From Dicyema japonicum (taxonomy: Eukaryota > Dicyemida > Rhombozoa > Dicyemidae), in the NCBI GenBank assembly GCA_011109175.1, contig RDEW01000038.1, positions 367,155 to 431,154 on the forward strand: 64,000 nt of DNA. Direction: 5' to 3'. Both the position numbers and the translations under genes were made by a program. Under the pieces are notes generated by a model that searched no databases, had not been told where the DNA came from, and worked only from the letters and a program-made list of their open reading frames with translations. How positions within the stretch are numbered: the stretch's first letter is position 1; each line of letters begins with the position of its first letter. Positions 45,948-56,789 of the stretch are shown piece by piece.

Positions 45948-46910
45948 TAATAATAATAATAATAATAACCATCCTCACCTGCCTGTTTACCAGCCTCCTC
46001 AGCCAGGTTCGATTCTGGTTGCTGAAACAACTTCGAGAGCGCCTTGTCCAATTGAACCTTCTGCCCATATGGCATCTCCGGGCTCTGCCTCCTATACTCC
46101 AGTGTCAAGCTCTCTAGGGTCCGCTTTAATACAGTGGACTGTAGATAGGCCTGGAGCTTCCTCTCTACCCCCAACTGCTTCAGATAACCCTTGTTGTACT
46201 TTGTTGCAATTCCTTCCCACATCATTACTATTGGAATAACGAGGACTTGCACCAAACATCTGCTCCATCTCGTTTGCAAGCAAGTCATACTTCCTTTTTT
46301 TCTCCACCTCCACAGTCTGCAAACAGTCTTGAGACGTGATGCCAACCTCTATGATAAGGACTTGGCCAGACTCCTTATCATGTACCACAATGTCCGGTTA
46401 ATTGTGCTTGACTAGCATCGAGGTACGGATAACACTGTCTACCTTAATTTGGACCCTGGTGTTCTCTACTACAGATTGCACCTTATGAATCCGCAACTTT
46501 CTGGTGTGGCGAATACTATACTTGCATAGTAGAAGATGAAGACTCCTTACTACCTCGTTGTGCCTCCACACATAGTCTGGCAGAGCATGGATCCACATCG
46601 AGTGGCTAAATGATCAAACCAACATGCTCCTTGACTTACAGTGGGGACATGTATTTGTTGATCGACCCCAAAAAATATTGTGGTCTTGCGTATACGTGTA
46701 CAGCGCCTTCGATCGAGGTGAGTTGTCACCGTATTTTAGCCATATTGTCGACGACTTAAGGTCGACATGTGGGTTGTCCAATGCTCTGAAGAGGACTTTA
46801 TGAAGTCTTTTTAAGTTGATCTTTTCCATCAAATTATTATATTGTAATTCGATCAACGCCTTCACATTTACTAGCCCACCATCATCAACACCATACTTAG
46901 CAGACAAAAA
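45948..46910 (-). mobile_element. Dong/R4-like RLE retrotransposon fragment at a (TAA)n run
   Basis: On the minus strand the frames assemble to a single RT-distal protein in pieces: thumb region 46907-46614 ending in CPHCKSRSMLV, then FDHLATRC (a CCHC knuckle), WRHNEVVRSLHLLLC, KLRIHKVQSVVE, VVHDKESGQVLIIEVGITSQ preceded by a decayed NRPDI-type position, and KRKYDLLANEM ... YLQSTVLKRTLESL. PD ... IEVG is the restriction-like endonuclease core. The 3' end runs into ATT repeats (45948-45967). Dong elements of silkworm insert into TAA repeats, and this position is consistent with that habit. Confidence 0.65.
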
Positions 46911-47749
46911 AGGTCTGATAGTGCCTAGGTGGGTTGCCCGTGATTTCTCGGTCGTATATATAGATTAACTTTTTTTTTATATTTAGTTATATTAACTTTT
47001 TTTCAAAATATTTTATCTATATTTTTTTATTTTTAACAATAAAATATTATTTATCAACTAGGATAACACAAGACTTGTCCGTTTCCTATTATCGAACACA
47101 ATTAACTGTACGAGTTGGGAACACAACATCGAAGCCTTTCGGGACAACAGTTGGAATACCTCAGGGAGACTCTCTATCTCCGGTTCTATTCGTCGTATAC
47201 CTGGAAGCGGCATTGAGAGCTCTTAGAACAAAATGTGAAGGATGCATGCCGATGGAGATTATATATGCAGATGACATAGATTTTGTGTCAGAAAATGATC
47301 TGGAACTTGGACTTGCTTTAGAGAAAATCCCTGGAGAATTTAAGAATTGGTCTCTGCGAGTTAATCAGGAAAAGACTGAACACATAAGAATCACAAGGGA
47401 ATTAAAATATATTGATGAAATTGGAGGAAAAAAAGGAAATTGGGATCCTTACTTGGTGATAGTGAGGACATGATGTATAGAAGAGTTCTAGCCACTGCCA
47501 TGTATAAGAAAATGCAGAAGATATGGAGTCGACGAAAACTAATAAAAACAAATCTAAGAATAAGACTATACAACGCATATATAAAACCGGTGCTTGTGTA
47601 CAACTCGGGTACATGGGGGGTCACAGAGCTAGAGCTCAAGAAAATGGATATATTTCATCGCAAGCAATTTAATGGGCCTAGGTTAGCCCAAGAAGATTTC
47701 AAATAAAAAATTATACTCTGTGGCACAATCGAGGCCAATAAGAATCGAC

Positions 47750-47764
47750 ATTATTGAATCAAGG
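47750..47764 (+). repeat. SINE-1 target-site duplication, left (15 bp)
   Basis: ATTATTGAATCAAGG, repeated exactly at 48092-48106. Removing the insertion plus one copy restores the RT reading IDIIESRWRLFGH. Confidence 0.85.
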
Positions 47765-48091
47765 GTGGCTTAGTGGTTAGGTGTCGGGCTTAAGTGGCTT
47801 AGGCTACGGGTTCGAATCTCGCTGCTGTTCACCTGGTGGAAGGTTCCACGCATCTACGATGCAGAAATGGTTTGACGAGTGACGCCGTCATCAGTGAATA
47901 CTCACTGCGGAACTGGATTTGTCTAGAAAGGACACTCACACAAGAAAAAGAAAAAAAAAGAAGTGAAGATCATTCCTTGGTTCTACGATTAGTTAAAATT
48001 AACTGTTCTTTACTTAAATAAAGTGTGTGTCCTGCCTATGCGGAGCTATAAAATACTATGGCTCTCGTGAAAAGGCTTTATTATTATTATT
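47765..48091 (+). mobile_element. SINE-1, tRNA-derived, complete (327 bp)
   Basis: The head resembles a tRNA, probably Leu-like: GTGGCTTAGTGGTTAGGTGT is an A-box region and GGGTTCGAATCTCGCT a B-box/T-arm, with TTAAG where an anticodon loop would fall. An unrelated body (GAAGTGAAGATCATTCC ... TTTACTTAAATAAAG) and a (TTA)n tail at about 48077-48097 follow. Exact 15-bp duplications flank it. Such elements are transcribed by RNA polymerase III and mobilised by a LINE with a matching tail. Family C or Dong-like elements here also border TAA/ATT runs and are candidate partners. Confidence 0.8.
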
Positions 48092-48106
48092 ATTATTGAA
48101 TCAAGG
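48092..48106 (+). repeat. SINE-1 target-site duplication, right (15 bp)
   Basis: Exact copy of 47750-47764. The (TTA)n tail makes the precise inner boundary uncertain by a few bases. Confidence 0.85.
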
Positions 48107-48399
48107 TGGAGACTGTTCGGTCACGTGCTCAGAATGGACATAAACGCCCCTGCAAATATAATAATGGACAATTACTTCAACAATGAGAACAAACCATCAT
48201 TCAGAGAAAGACCCAGAGTCACTTTACCCGTGGCTCTGAACAAAGATCTTAATGGGATTAGAAGAAATCTTAAATCTGCAGAAGACCTAGAAGATCTAAG
48301 GACAGATGCGCAAAGCAGATTGCGGAACGTGTGGCACAAACGGGACCTTAGTTAATATAACGTTCTTTGGTTTTGTGAAAGTGCTTTTTAATAATAGTA

Positions 48400-48860
48400 T
48401 TAATTATGGGGAAGAGCGGCTGCTGACATTACGGAGTTAGCGTTTCCGCGGAAAACTGCAATCCCAATTCGTTGCCTCAGGCAGACCGCTTCACGTACGT
48501 CTTTCTTACGGTGGGCCAATTTCCCCCGATTTCCGTCAGGAAAAAGGTTGTGATACTTCCCGAGGAACCAGACGTCTCGATTGCCACCGGTACAAAACGA
48601 AAGCAGTCTCCAATTTCGCCATATTTTTTAATCTTGATTTTCTTGGCTGCCGATCCAGCAGACTGCGCCGAACTGAGTATCATCGAGTTCGAGAAAGAAT
48701 CCACAACAGTGCAGTCCCATACGAGCGATTTTCCCTCAATGAAATGATAGTTAACGCATCCGGTCTTTTCCCGTCTCCGCGGTCCAATCCCACGGGTTCA
48801 GTACTGCCGGGAAGCCTGCAGCTTCAAAAGCACGCCAAATAATGGACAATTGTTTAATAG
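48400..48860 (-). mobile_element. RLE retrotransposon C-terminal fragment
   Basis: On the minus strand 48704-48477 encodes KKYGEIGDCFRFVPVAIETSG, matching KYVDLPDNVKFVPLAMETSG of the RLE protein in copy 1. Upstream, at about 48770-48740, GKRPDALTII recalls the catalytic RPDGMTIF. Frames are broken. Confidence 0.65.
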
Positions 48861-48869
48861 GTTCGCCAT

Positions 48870-49390
48870 ATTGTAAAACAATTTTTAAAAATAAATAAAA
48901 ATTAAATTAATCTTAATAAATAAAAATTTGTATTAAACAATCAACATGTCCCACTAGTCTTTAGCAAACTTGAACAGCTTGGTAAAATCTAAACCAAAGT
49001 GTCCTATTGCTCAAATGGGTCAGGAAATATGTCCAAAATTTGGAAATATCATACTACAGAGATGCTATAGAAGAGTTATATCGCCAAATTTGTCGAGTGA
49101 GGTTAATCCCTCCCATTGGTTGGAAACCCATGGAGAAGTTAGAGGTTTTAATTGCTATTCTTAGAAAGGAGGTTTTAATTGCTATTAACTAATGTCATTT
49201 CCACCAACAAATATAAGCAACATCACGGATATTGCTTATGGTGGACAGCGGGTTCTCTCACAACGTGCCGAAAGGACAGCGATTGGATCCACCATATGGA
49301 AGCAAACCCTATAAAACTAAAGAATAATCGTGAACAAATAATAGAGCTACTGGAATGAGAGGAAACCAATGATATGATGATGAAACAAGG
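48870..49390. other. Unassigned stretch
   Basis: No gene recognised. GGAGGTTTTAATTGCTATT occurs twice (49138-49160 and 49165-49190) as a short direct repeat. Open frames at 48970-49164 and 49007-49192 lack known motifs. Confidence 0.35.
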
Positions 49391-49394
49391 GACA

Positions 49395-49620
49395 TGTTTT
49401 GACAATACTATTATTATTACCCTCAGGATCACTGGGTCAAAGAAAAGAAATAAAAAGTTCTCATCTAACTAAGTGATCCAAGACCTACAAAGGAGAGGAC
49501 GAGTTCGGCAGGGTCGAGAATCTTGAACAGCTCTTCTCATTGGACATGGCTCAAAATTTCTGTATGATTGTAGATATTTCGATAGTGTGTGGAATAGAGG
49601 GCAGCTCGGTAAACTATTTT
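49395..49620 (-). mobile_element. Family A LINE 3' end
   Basis: On the minus strand matches 45720-45945: ATCTACAATCATACAGAAAT, GAGAAGAGCTGTTCAAGATT, then GATCACTTAGTTAGATGAGA and GACCCAGTGATCCTGAGGG with ATT/AAT repeats. Confidence 0.8.
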
Positions 49621-49740
49621 TTAAAATAATCAGTCAATTACAAATTTTTCTTATTTCTTAAATCTTTTTCAAATTGAAAAAATCTAATATTTTTGTAATG
49701 TCTCAAAAGATGTATTTTGAGCTACATTTTCTAACTTTCC

Positions 49741-51229
49741 ATTATTTCATAAGTTTCTGATATCGTTGTTTTGTCCTCTGTGTCAACTCCATTATAAAAC
49801 TCGCAACTCTTGACTAGATCTTCGTTTTCTTCAGATATTACTTCAGTTACTATTTCTTCCAGGAGTTCTTCCCCAAAATTTTTATCTTCAACTGATTCTT
49901 CTCTATTTTCCTCAATTTTCTTCCAACAATTAATTATTGTTGTTTCTTTAACTTCCATCCACGCTTTTTTAACAAGTACCATAATCTGTCGCATATTTTT
50001 CAAAGATTTAAGATTAATTGTTGTATCTTCCAAATTGAGCATAAAATCCATTAGGAAGTTTATGTACTTTAAAACACTTTATTATACCAATGTCTAAAGG
50101 TTGAATCAAAGATGTTGTTTTTTTCGAAAGAAAAAACAATTTAACATTTGAGTATTCCAATAAATAATGGCATTTAGCATTATCCATTATTAAAAGTATT
50201 TTTCTATCTTGTGAGAGAAAGTCGTCGTTAATCTTTGAAAGCCACATTTTGAAAATTTCTTTATTCATCCAGGAATTTTTTGACGCTGCATATAAAATAC
50301 CGAATTTTTCACAATCTATGTTAAAATATAATTAAGCAAACTTTTCATACAACTAAGTGATTTGTATTTTCCAATAACAAGGGGTCTTAATTTATTTCCT
50401 GATGCATTACAGCAAAGGAGAAATGTTACTCTTTACTGAATTTTGTACCATGACATGTTTCTATAGATTCGACATAAGATCTTGAAGGAAATTTTTATAC
50501 AAAGATGTTTCATCACAGTTAAAAATATTTTCATGACCATAAGTTTTCAACAAATTATCGAATTGAAAGAAAAAATTTGCCAAATTACTTTTATCTGCTG
50601 AATTTTTTTCACCACAAATGGTTTTAAAAACCAGATCATGTCTCTTCTTAAATCTGTCTAACCAACCGTTTGAGGCTTTAAAAGATGTTGAATAATTCAA
50701 TTTTGTGTTTTTTCGCGATGGCTTTGATTAAAGTACCCGAAATATAAGGAATCATCCCTCAAACGACGAAAAGCATTAAAAGTTAATTCGTCAAGTTTTT
50801 CAAATTGATTGACTTCATTAGAAACTGGTTCAACTTCATCTATTTGAACTAATCTTGAAATGACTGATCCGGTATTAATGAAAGAAGAAATGTTTTTTTT
50901 GATTCGGGAAATAGTGCCTTTGCTTATCTTGAATTTTTGGCAACTTCTCTTTCAGAAGAAGTTTGTAGACACTTTGCAAGTTTAATTTTTGTTTCAATAG
51001 AAATTTTGGAAGACATTACACAAAGACAATTATCACGTGTTCAAAAATAATATTATTCAAAATAATATTATGTAATAAAATATTAAAATATTTAGTAAAG
51101 TGCCCCATACTGGGGTTTTGATAATTTCCAAATTTGGAAATTATTGATGGAAAATGTACTAAAAAATAAAATCGCCCCAAAAAGTGAGGGTGCCCAAGAC
51201 GGGGGTTTTATTGGGGCGGGGTTCGACTG
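49741..51229 (-). mobile_element. pogo/Tigger DNA transposon, left end missing
   Basis: The right end is a TIR, reverse-complemented CAGTCGAACCCCGCCCCAAT, preceded by TA and inverse to 18131. From ATG 51016 (-), the product starts SSKISIETKIKLAKCLQTSS and KISKGTISRIKKN (psq/CENP-B HTH), continues SNGWLDRFKKRHDLVFKTIC (CENP-B DNA-binding) and FNCDETSLY, then KILLIMDNAKCHYLLEYSNV and TTSLIQPLDIGIIKCFK (DDE core), and ends in a C-terminal acidic tail. Frameshifts near 50930, 50700, 50340 and 50040 break it. No left TIR precedes the family A 3' end at 49620. Confidence 0.8.
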
Positions 51230-51333
51230 TAGTAATCTTCAGGGAGCTTCCAACTACAGTATGTTCCTAAGGGAATGTCTGCGAATGATAGCAGGTTCTT
51301 TATTAATATGCAATGACTGACATATTTCTGGTT

Positions 51334-51708
51334 TTATGCCCATACAGGATTGTAGGCAGAAGATCCCGATACAGCTCTTATTATTGAGTTTTTGAACATA
51401 GTCAACCCACTTTCACTAGTTACACTTGTATTTCCCCTCTCAGGCACAGCAGTCCCCCTTTTCAATGTGTAGTGGAAATCCATCAAACATCCGTCGACTG
51501 TGCTACGGCCAACGGTTATAGAATACCTTTCCTGAACAGTTTTATCTAATTTATCAAGAGTAATAGCCGTATCCTCATCTACCCAATACTTGCTGTTTCT
51601 GTTCCGTTTAGTGCTACTGTCACCACATCGAGTAGTTGTATCGAATTCACATTGTTTCAGAAATTTGGGAACAATTCCTAAAAAGATAGTTCGTGGAATA
51701 TTCAGCAT
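51334..51708 (-). pseudogene. Tc1/IS630-like transposase N-terminal fragment
   Basis: LNIPRTIFLGIVPKFLKQ is the first helix-turn-helix (compare LGIPR-TAY-IV). The second is DKTVQERYSITVGRSTVDGC, then LMDFHYTLKRGTAVPERGN. No DDE core follows in any frame before 51230, so only the DNA-binding half remains. Confidence 0.6.
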
Positions 51709-51849
51709 TCGTCGTACTGTATATAGTGATGCTATGATTAGGAAAGTGACGTTAATTGTCAGAAACTACGTCTCCGTACACGTTCTTCAGGACCGGGTCA
51801 TTATAAATCTTCCATGTCCCCTATAAACTTACTTTTCTGGCCGATCTCC

Positions 51850-52500
51850 CGACTCCGGAATCCGATAATGATGTTCTTCTCTCTTATGCAGATTATATAT
51901 TGCTGTGGCTTCGTGAGAGCGAGACATCCTGAAGGCCACCGAAAGGATACAAATTAACCAGGACCGGCTCAACGCCTAAATAATGGAGAACCGGCTCATG
52001 TGAATGCATAAAAGTAGACCACGTCCTTTTTTTACATCTGAAAAAAGATTGGGAAGGAAGACAGACACCTCAAAGTTAAACAAGGTCGACATCCCTTTCA
52101 ACAGATGTCAAAGGATCTTGAGTGTGACACTTGAAATGCATCTTTGTCTAACACCTACGTAGAAAATATTTTTGTGATGTTAAAAAAGAAACTGTATTAA
52201 AAAGCATATCTGGAATATGGAAGATCGGTACTCACTCGGTCCTGAGGAACTTTTAAGGACATTACATAGACCCATGTTTCTCGTATGAATGCTCCTCGGA
52301 CAAATATGAGGAAGATCGACGAAATGGAAAAGAGAGTTTTCAGATTTGTGGAGAACATCAAACCGGCTCCTCTGGAGTCCCTTATGCTACTGGACTTCAG
52401 AATGCGTGAATGCAGCCGGGTAAATTAAATTAGCTGCCAAGTATGGTCATCCGAGGAGGAAAGAACACCTGGCCAAGATGAGGTCTCTAATGGCCCACAT
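51850..52500 (+). mobile_element. Degenerate RT fragment, unclassified
   Basis: Near 51850 a frame reads NDVLLSYADYILLWLRES, a YADD box with Asp to Tyr at the fourth position. Further on come KVDHVLFLHLKKDWEG, MRKIDEMEKRVFRFVENIKP and APLESLMLLDFRMRECSR, typical of an RT thumb. Frames shift several times. Confidence 0.55.
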
Positions 52501-52504
52501 TTTT

Positions 52505-53390
52505 AAGCGTTGTAACTAGGGAAATTTTTTATGGCAACTAAAATTTATTAAAAAAGAAAGAGGCAACTATGAATTCTTAAAAGTAAAACATTAAAAAAAA
52601 GTGTTATATAATTAAAAAATGATCCTACCCTGGAAAATGGCATTTTTGGCAAAAAATTGCCCTAATTAAAACCTAAACGATCAAAATACATTCATTGTTT
52701 CTGTTCATACGATTAAAATACTTTCATACGTTTCATTTTTCTGGGTTTGAGGCTAATATGAGATGATAAGGTAATAAACTAATGAGGAAATGCTAGAACG
52801 CAATTAAAATGGAAATGGGGTACGTCAGAAGTGTCCAGGCCGCATAGGCGGACAAGTTGAAACCCTGACCTAACTCCTAATCCGGTTTTCTAATAAAGTT
52901 TCTAAGTTTCTAATGAGGAAAATTGATAGAATGTACTTACTCCCAGTAAGAGATAACTCCAGTGTGTGACATTGAAGCACCATGAAGCACATAAGTTCTA
53001 GTTCATTATGTAGACAAAAGAATTGTTTTTATTTATAGAAAGAATTTATTAGGTTGCCATAACAACAGAGAGTGAATATGCTTTACAGACTCTACTCAAT
53101 TTACGGACCACTACTCGTATGTTGAGTTACTCCTGTACTCACGGAAGCTACGACCCGTAGTCATGGTTACGGATTCCTTCGCGTCTGTAAGGAAGATGGA
53201 AACTTGCTTCGCCAGTCCATATCCAAGTCAAAAGAAAATCGATTGGTACAAAAGTTACAATCTCCAATCGAATTCCTCTAAAGGAATCTTTCGTACGGTA
53301 GTTGGGAAAATGCAAGACAACAAACGTTGGATGGTTGAGTGCGGAAACTGGGATCACATGACTGTTTAGTGATTTTTATGTCTTTCTTTC
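52505..53390. other. Intergenic, no gene recognised
   Basis: AT-rich. A short frame at 53163-53369 has no known motif. Confidence 0.35.
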
Positions 53391-53394
53391 CAGG

Positions 53395-53670
53395 TGATCC
53401 GTGATTCTAAATAGTTCCAATTCCAATGGCTCTAAATAGACGTGCCATTTCCAAACATCATGTCTATCCATATCCATCGTGTGGGAACTCCTCCACTAGG
53501 GTAGGGAAGAGAGTGATCCTTTCGGCCAAACATTCGGTGTCTCCTGAAAAAAGTGAATTACATGACGCCTTTTAACCCATTGACCAAGTAGGTAGCTGAA
53601 AGGGGATCGAACTCACAAATAATCAGGACTCGAGTGAAGGCACTAACCACTAAGCTATCTCGTCTCTTCA
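53395..53670 (-). repeat. SINE-2 copy with recognisable tRNA head
   Basis: On the minus strand the head reads AGATAGCTTAGTGGTTAGTG (A box) and, about 30 nt later, GTGAGTTCGATCCCCTTTC (B box), a tRNA-like promoter. The body has the shared blocks GGAACTCCTCCACTAGGGTA, GAGAGTGATCCTTT, CATTCGGTGTCTCCTG and ACATGACGCC. The 3' side ends near GGTGATCCGTGATTCTAAAT as read on the plus strand. Confidence 0.7.
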
Positions 53671-54264
53671 CTCTTTAAAAATGATGGGATTGATTCGTAG
53701 TTTACGATCTGGTGTAAAAATATATGAATATTTGATGATATAATTGAATAAAAATAAATTATTTATATTAAAAAATTAATTTTATTTCTTATCATATGGC
53801 AAACCTTATTTTAAATCGATAACGCCGCAAATAAATAGGTAGACGTTTCTGTTTGTTGCTACGCATGGTTGGATATGATAAAATCTGTAACCCTAAGTTC
53901 TCCCAGGTTGTACATGGTTGCTCATTTCCAAGACCACCGATTCTATTAAACAGTTAAAGAATAAAATTCTAAGCAACAAGATCAAGAAATTTACGGAATA
54001 TTTTGTAGTCATTGTTAATTTACGATTTTAGAGAAAAAGCAGTTATCAAAAAATAGACATAAAATCGTTAAATGGTTCCAAATATAGTTGGATTAATAGC
54101 TCCAGCTTTGATAACACAAATACTATTCTTCTATCCTCTGATTATTTCATAAATGAATAAAGTTCCTCTTAAGGTTATTTTATAACACGTTCTTGATCTC
54201 TTCTATCAAAATTGTGGTTACTTGTAATGTTTAATGGGGGTTATCTTAAATCATAAATGCTTAG
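53671..54264. other. AT-rich spacer
   Basis: Nothing recognised; long A/T-rich tracts. Confidence 0.4.
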
Positions 54265-54985
54265 TGGTTAAGAGTAGTTCTTGGGTAACGAAAGATCTTG
54301 GTAGCATAAGGGTAGTGTTAATGAAATGATCCTGGTGACTTGGGAGTAGTTTCTGTGTCAATAGGCGACCTTGGTAACTCGTGAGTGATTTATATGAAAG
54401 GATCTTAGTAATTTTGCTTATTCTAGAATAGAATCTTATCGGCCTAATAGTTTGTAAAATTAGCTAGACTTCTAAGAATAACTTTGATGAGATGATAATA
54501 CTACTTATCTTATAAGAGTCTTAAGTGTTTAGTTATTTTACATTAAAAGTGGTTCTGGACTCCTTAAGAGTGTAATGAAGAGATCTTGTACTGTTCGGGT
54601 TAACGGAAGGATCTCAGTGCCTTTAGAGTAGTGTATGATTTGAAAAAGGGTTTTGAGTGCTTTATTAACTGTTGGGGAAAATTTTCGTATTCCACAGGAT
54701 CCCTACTTTATGGAGTGACTTATCTAAAAAAGATGATCTTGACTGGTTAAGAGTAGTCCGCGTTAAAAGAACTTGAATGTTAAGACCTGTGAGATCGTAC
54801 TGGTTTGAGTATTTAAAAAATGATATAGGCATTCCCGTGACGTCTTCCACCGTGGATAGCCACCGAAAGAACGCCAATCTGTGTTTTACGATTCTTCCTT
54901 CTAGCGAAATGTCAGTCTCTAGGCCTTAATTAAGCTTTTTGAGAAGAAATCTGAAAATTAAGAGTAGTGACATTTTATGCGACAA
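54265..54985 (+). repeat. Degenerate tandem repeat, about 50-60 bp units
   Basis: Recurring phrases such as GGTTAAGAGTAGTTCTTGGG, GATCTTGGTAGCATAAGGGT, GATCCTGGTGACTTGGGAGT, GACCTTGGTAACTCGTGAGT, GATCTTAGTAA and AAATTAAGAGTAGTGAC follow one another with spacing near 50-60 bp. About 54790-54900 is interrupted by a LINE C-terminal fragment. Confidence 0.5.
54790..54900 (-). mobile_element. Short copy of a non-LTR C-terminal fragment
   Basis: GATATAGGCATTCCCGTGAC followed by GTCTTCCACCGTGGATAGCC and TGTGTTTTACGATTCTTCCT matches parts of 56555-56730. On the minus strand it encodes WLSTVEDVTGMPIS. An internal segment of the larger copy is deleted. Confidence 0.7.
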
Positions 54986-55284
54986 GAGTGGAGAATGTCT
55001 GTACTTAAAGCAAATTTCGCAGTTATCCAATGATTTTCATAACTTAAACCCACTGTTGAAGGAAATTAAGTTTATTTGGTTCATAATTTGACCTGTGTAA
55101 GCTTGTTGTCACGTGTATAATATCGGTGTCTCATTGATTGTTCTATTGTGTGACATAATTCGAGACAATCGATTTACAACATATCGATTTTCATGCATTA
55201 CTGCTTTATTTTTCTTATGAAACCTGAGAGTCTACGTGAGCAGATAAATTTGTCATAAAGACAAAAAACCGAGGGGCGTACAGT

Positions 55285-55345
55285 AGCCGCCCTGACTGCG
55301 TGGCTATTCCTCTACGGATGGAGAGTTAACTGCGAAATGGCCTTT
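55285..55345 (-). mobile_element. RLE element 3' stub
   Basis: GCCGCCCTGACTGCGTGGCT followed by ATTCCTCTACGG is the reverse complement of the RLE protein end, as at 29806 and 19097. Confidence 0.6.
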
Positions 55346-55349
55346 AAAA

Positions 55350-56460
55350 AAGTATCTCGGTCGAGACGGAGATGAAACTGAGATCTGACAGAGCTGTAAA
55401 GACTGAAAATAAAAAACTGGACAATCACTGAAACTCTGGATCTCTCAACCACCACAATAAATCAGAGATTAAGTTTAAATAATATTCTCAAGGATTAAGT
55501 TAGCTTAAGCTGATGCAACAACTCCAGGTTTACAATGGTAAGCCCAGCACAAACAGTCATAACTAACTAATCCAAGGAAGGAACCAAAAGGAGAACATCT
55601 GCTTGTGCCTACCAAATCCATCTTCCAATACTTCATTACAGGCTTCCACTTCTGAAGAGAGGTGGAGAAGTAGGTCCGCCCTCTTCCATTTTTGTCCCAC
55701 GTCCTACCGTCGCGGACATCGCTTTATTCTTTAGCGGAATAGTTTTCATAATGCAATCGTCATCAGAGGGTTTGGTCAGGGAGAAAGGTAGGAAGATACT
55801 TTTTAAACAGCTGTGTCGTGCCAGAAGGACTTGTCGCCTCACGAGTGGGATTTGTTTGACAAGAATTGACCTGTGTGAACCCTTCAAAAACGCTATGTTA
55901 AGACGAGATGCGTGTGGACTTGTGTAGTGGACATCCCAAATCTTTCACAATGACACGCAAAAAAAATTTAGTATAAAATTCATTATTGAAAATTAGGATT
56001 GCACAGAAAAAATTGACCTTATCGATTAACGGATCTGTGGGATCGTTCTTGTTAGCCAACAGTTATCTTCACTTAGAAGACTGGGGTAAATAAATGTCCC
56101 TTAATTATCTGAAAAAAGTTTACCTTGAAGACCAGTGTGTTTTTATTTTTATGTCAGAGTTGAGCTTTGATTTGAGTAAATCTGCAAACCTTGTCTTCCA
56201 ATTTGATGGGCATGTAACAGGATTGGCCCCTTCTAGATATCGGAGCAAGAAGGAAGAATGTTCTCCAAGCTCTTCTTTGTACTCGAGCATTGCGCCTGAG
56301 AAGGGAACCTTCCTCTCTATTTTCCGTGCAGTAATACTAACACTTGGATGCGAACCCTCATCTCATTACTTTTCGCTTCCATAGACTCATGAGCATTGAT
56401 TACATGGAGTTCAAGAACTAAAAAATTATCGGATAAACGAATACTGGAACAATTTGGACA
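55350..56460. other. Intergenic, no gene recognised
   Basis: No motif recognised. 56094-56384 is an open frame of 96 codons with no known domain. Confidence 0.35.
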
Positions 56461-56463
56461 TTG

Positions 56464-56784
56464 TTATGTTGTCCAATTAAATCGTGTCCGACCCTTGGAG
56501 ATCTCATGAACGAGTTTCCTCCACTCTCCCCGATCCGTCGCAATTTGGAGTAACCTTGATATAGGCATTCCCGTGACGTCTTCCACCGTGGATAGCCACT
56601 GAGTCCTCGGTCGGCCAGGTCTTCTCTTCCCAGTAATATTGCTCAGCATAATGGTTCTTTCTAGATAATCGAGCGGACAACATGCCCAAAGAACGCCAAT
56701 ATGTGTTTTACAATTCTTCCTTCTAGCAAAATGTGTGTCTCTACCCGTTTGAGTACATCGATGTTTGTTATTTTGGAAGTCCAA
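56464..56784 (-). mobile_element. Non-LTR retrotransposon C-terminal fragment
   Basis: Encodes DTHFARRKNCKTHIGVLWAC, LDYLERTIMLSNITGKRRPG, RPRTQWLSTVEDVTGMPISR and DRGEWRKLVHEIS. This is the RT-distal tail (RT-ML-I-G-RRPGRPR--WL) of a widespread non-LTR type. The upstream RT is absent. Confidence 0.65.
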
Positions 56785-56789
56785 GGGAT

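Larger units (their letters stand above)
47060..48395 (+). mobile_element. Family C non-LTR retrotransposon, interrupted by SINE-1
   Basis: 47075-47473 encodes the RT palm: TTVGIPQGDSLSPVLFVVYL and IIYADDIDFVSEND. 47470-47706 is the thumb (LRIRLYNAYIKPVLVYNSGTW). The coding then reads PIRIDIIESR, is interrupted by SINE-1 (47765-48091), and resumes ESRWRLFGHVLRMDINAPAN, PSFRERPRVTLPVALNKDL. The tail GTGCTTTTTAATAATAGTAT lies at 48381-48400. Confidence 0.8.

Noticed and set aside
45935-46345. Protein with a poly-tyrosine run (YYYYYYY)
   Set aside because: The run is a translated (ATT)n microsatellite at the 3' end of the Dong-like element.
47765-47840. A functional tRNA gene
   Set aside because: A and B boxes are present, but the acceptor arms do not pair convincingly and the unit continues into a SINE body with flanking target duplications.
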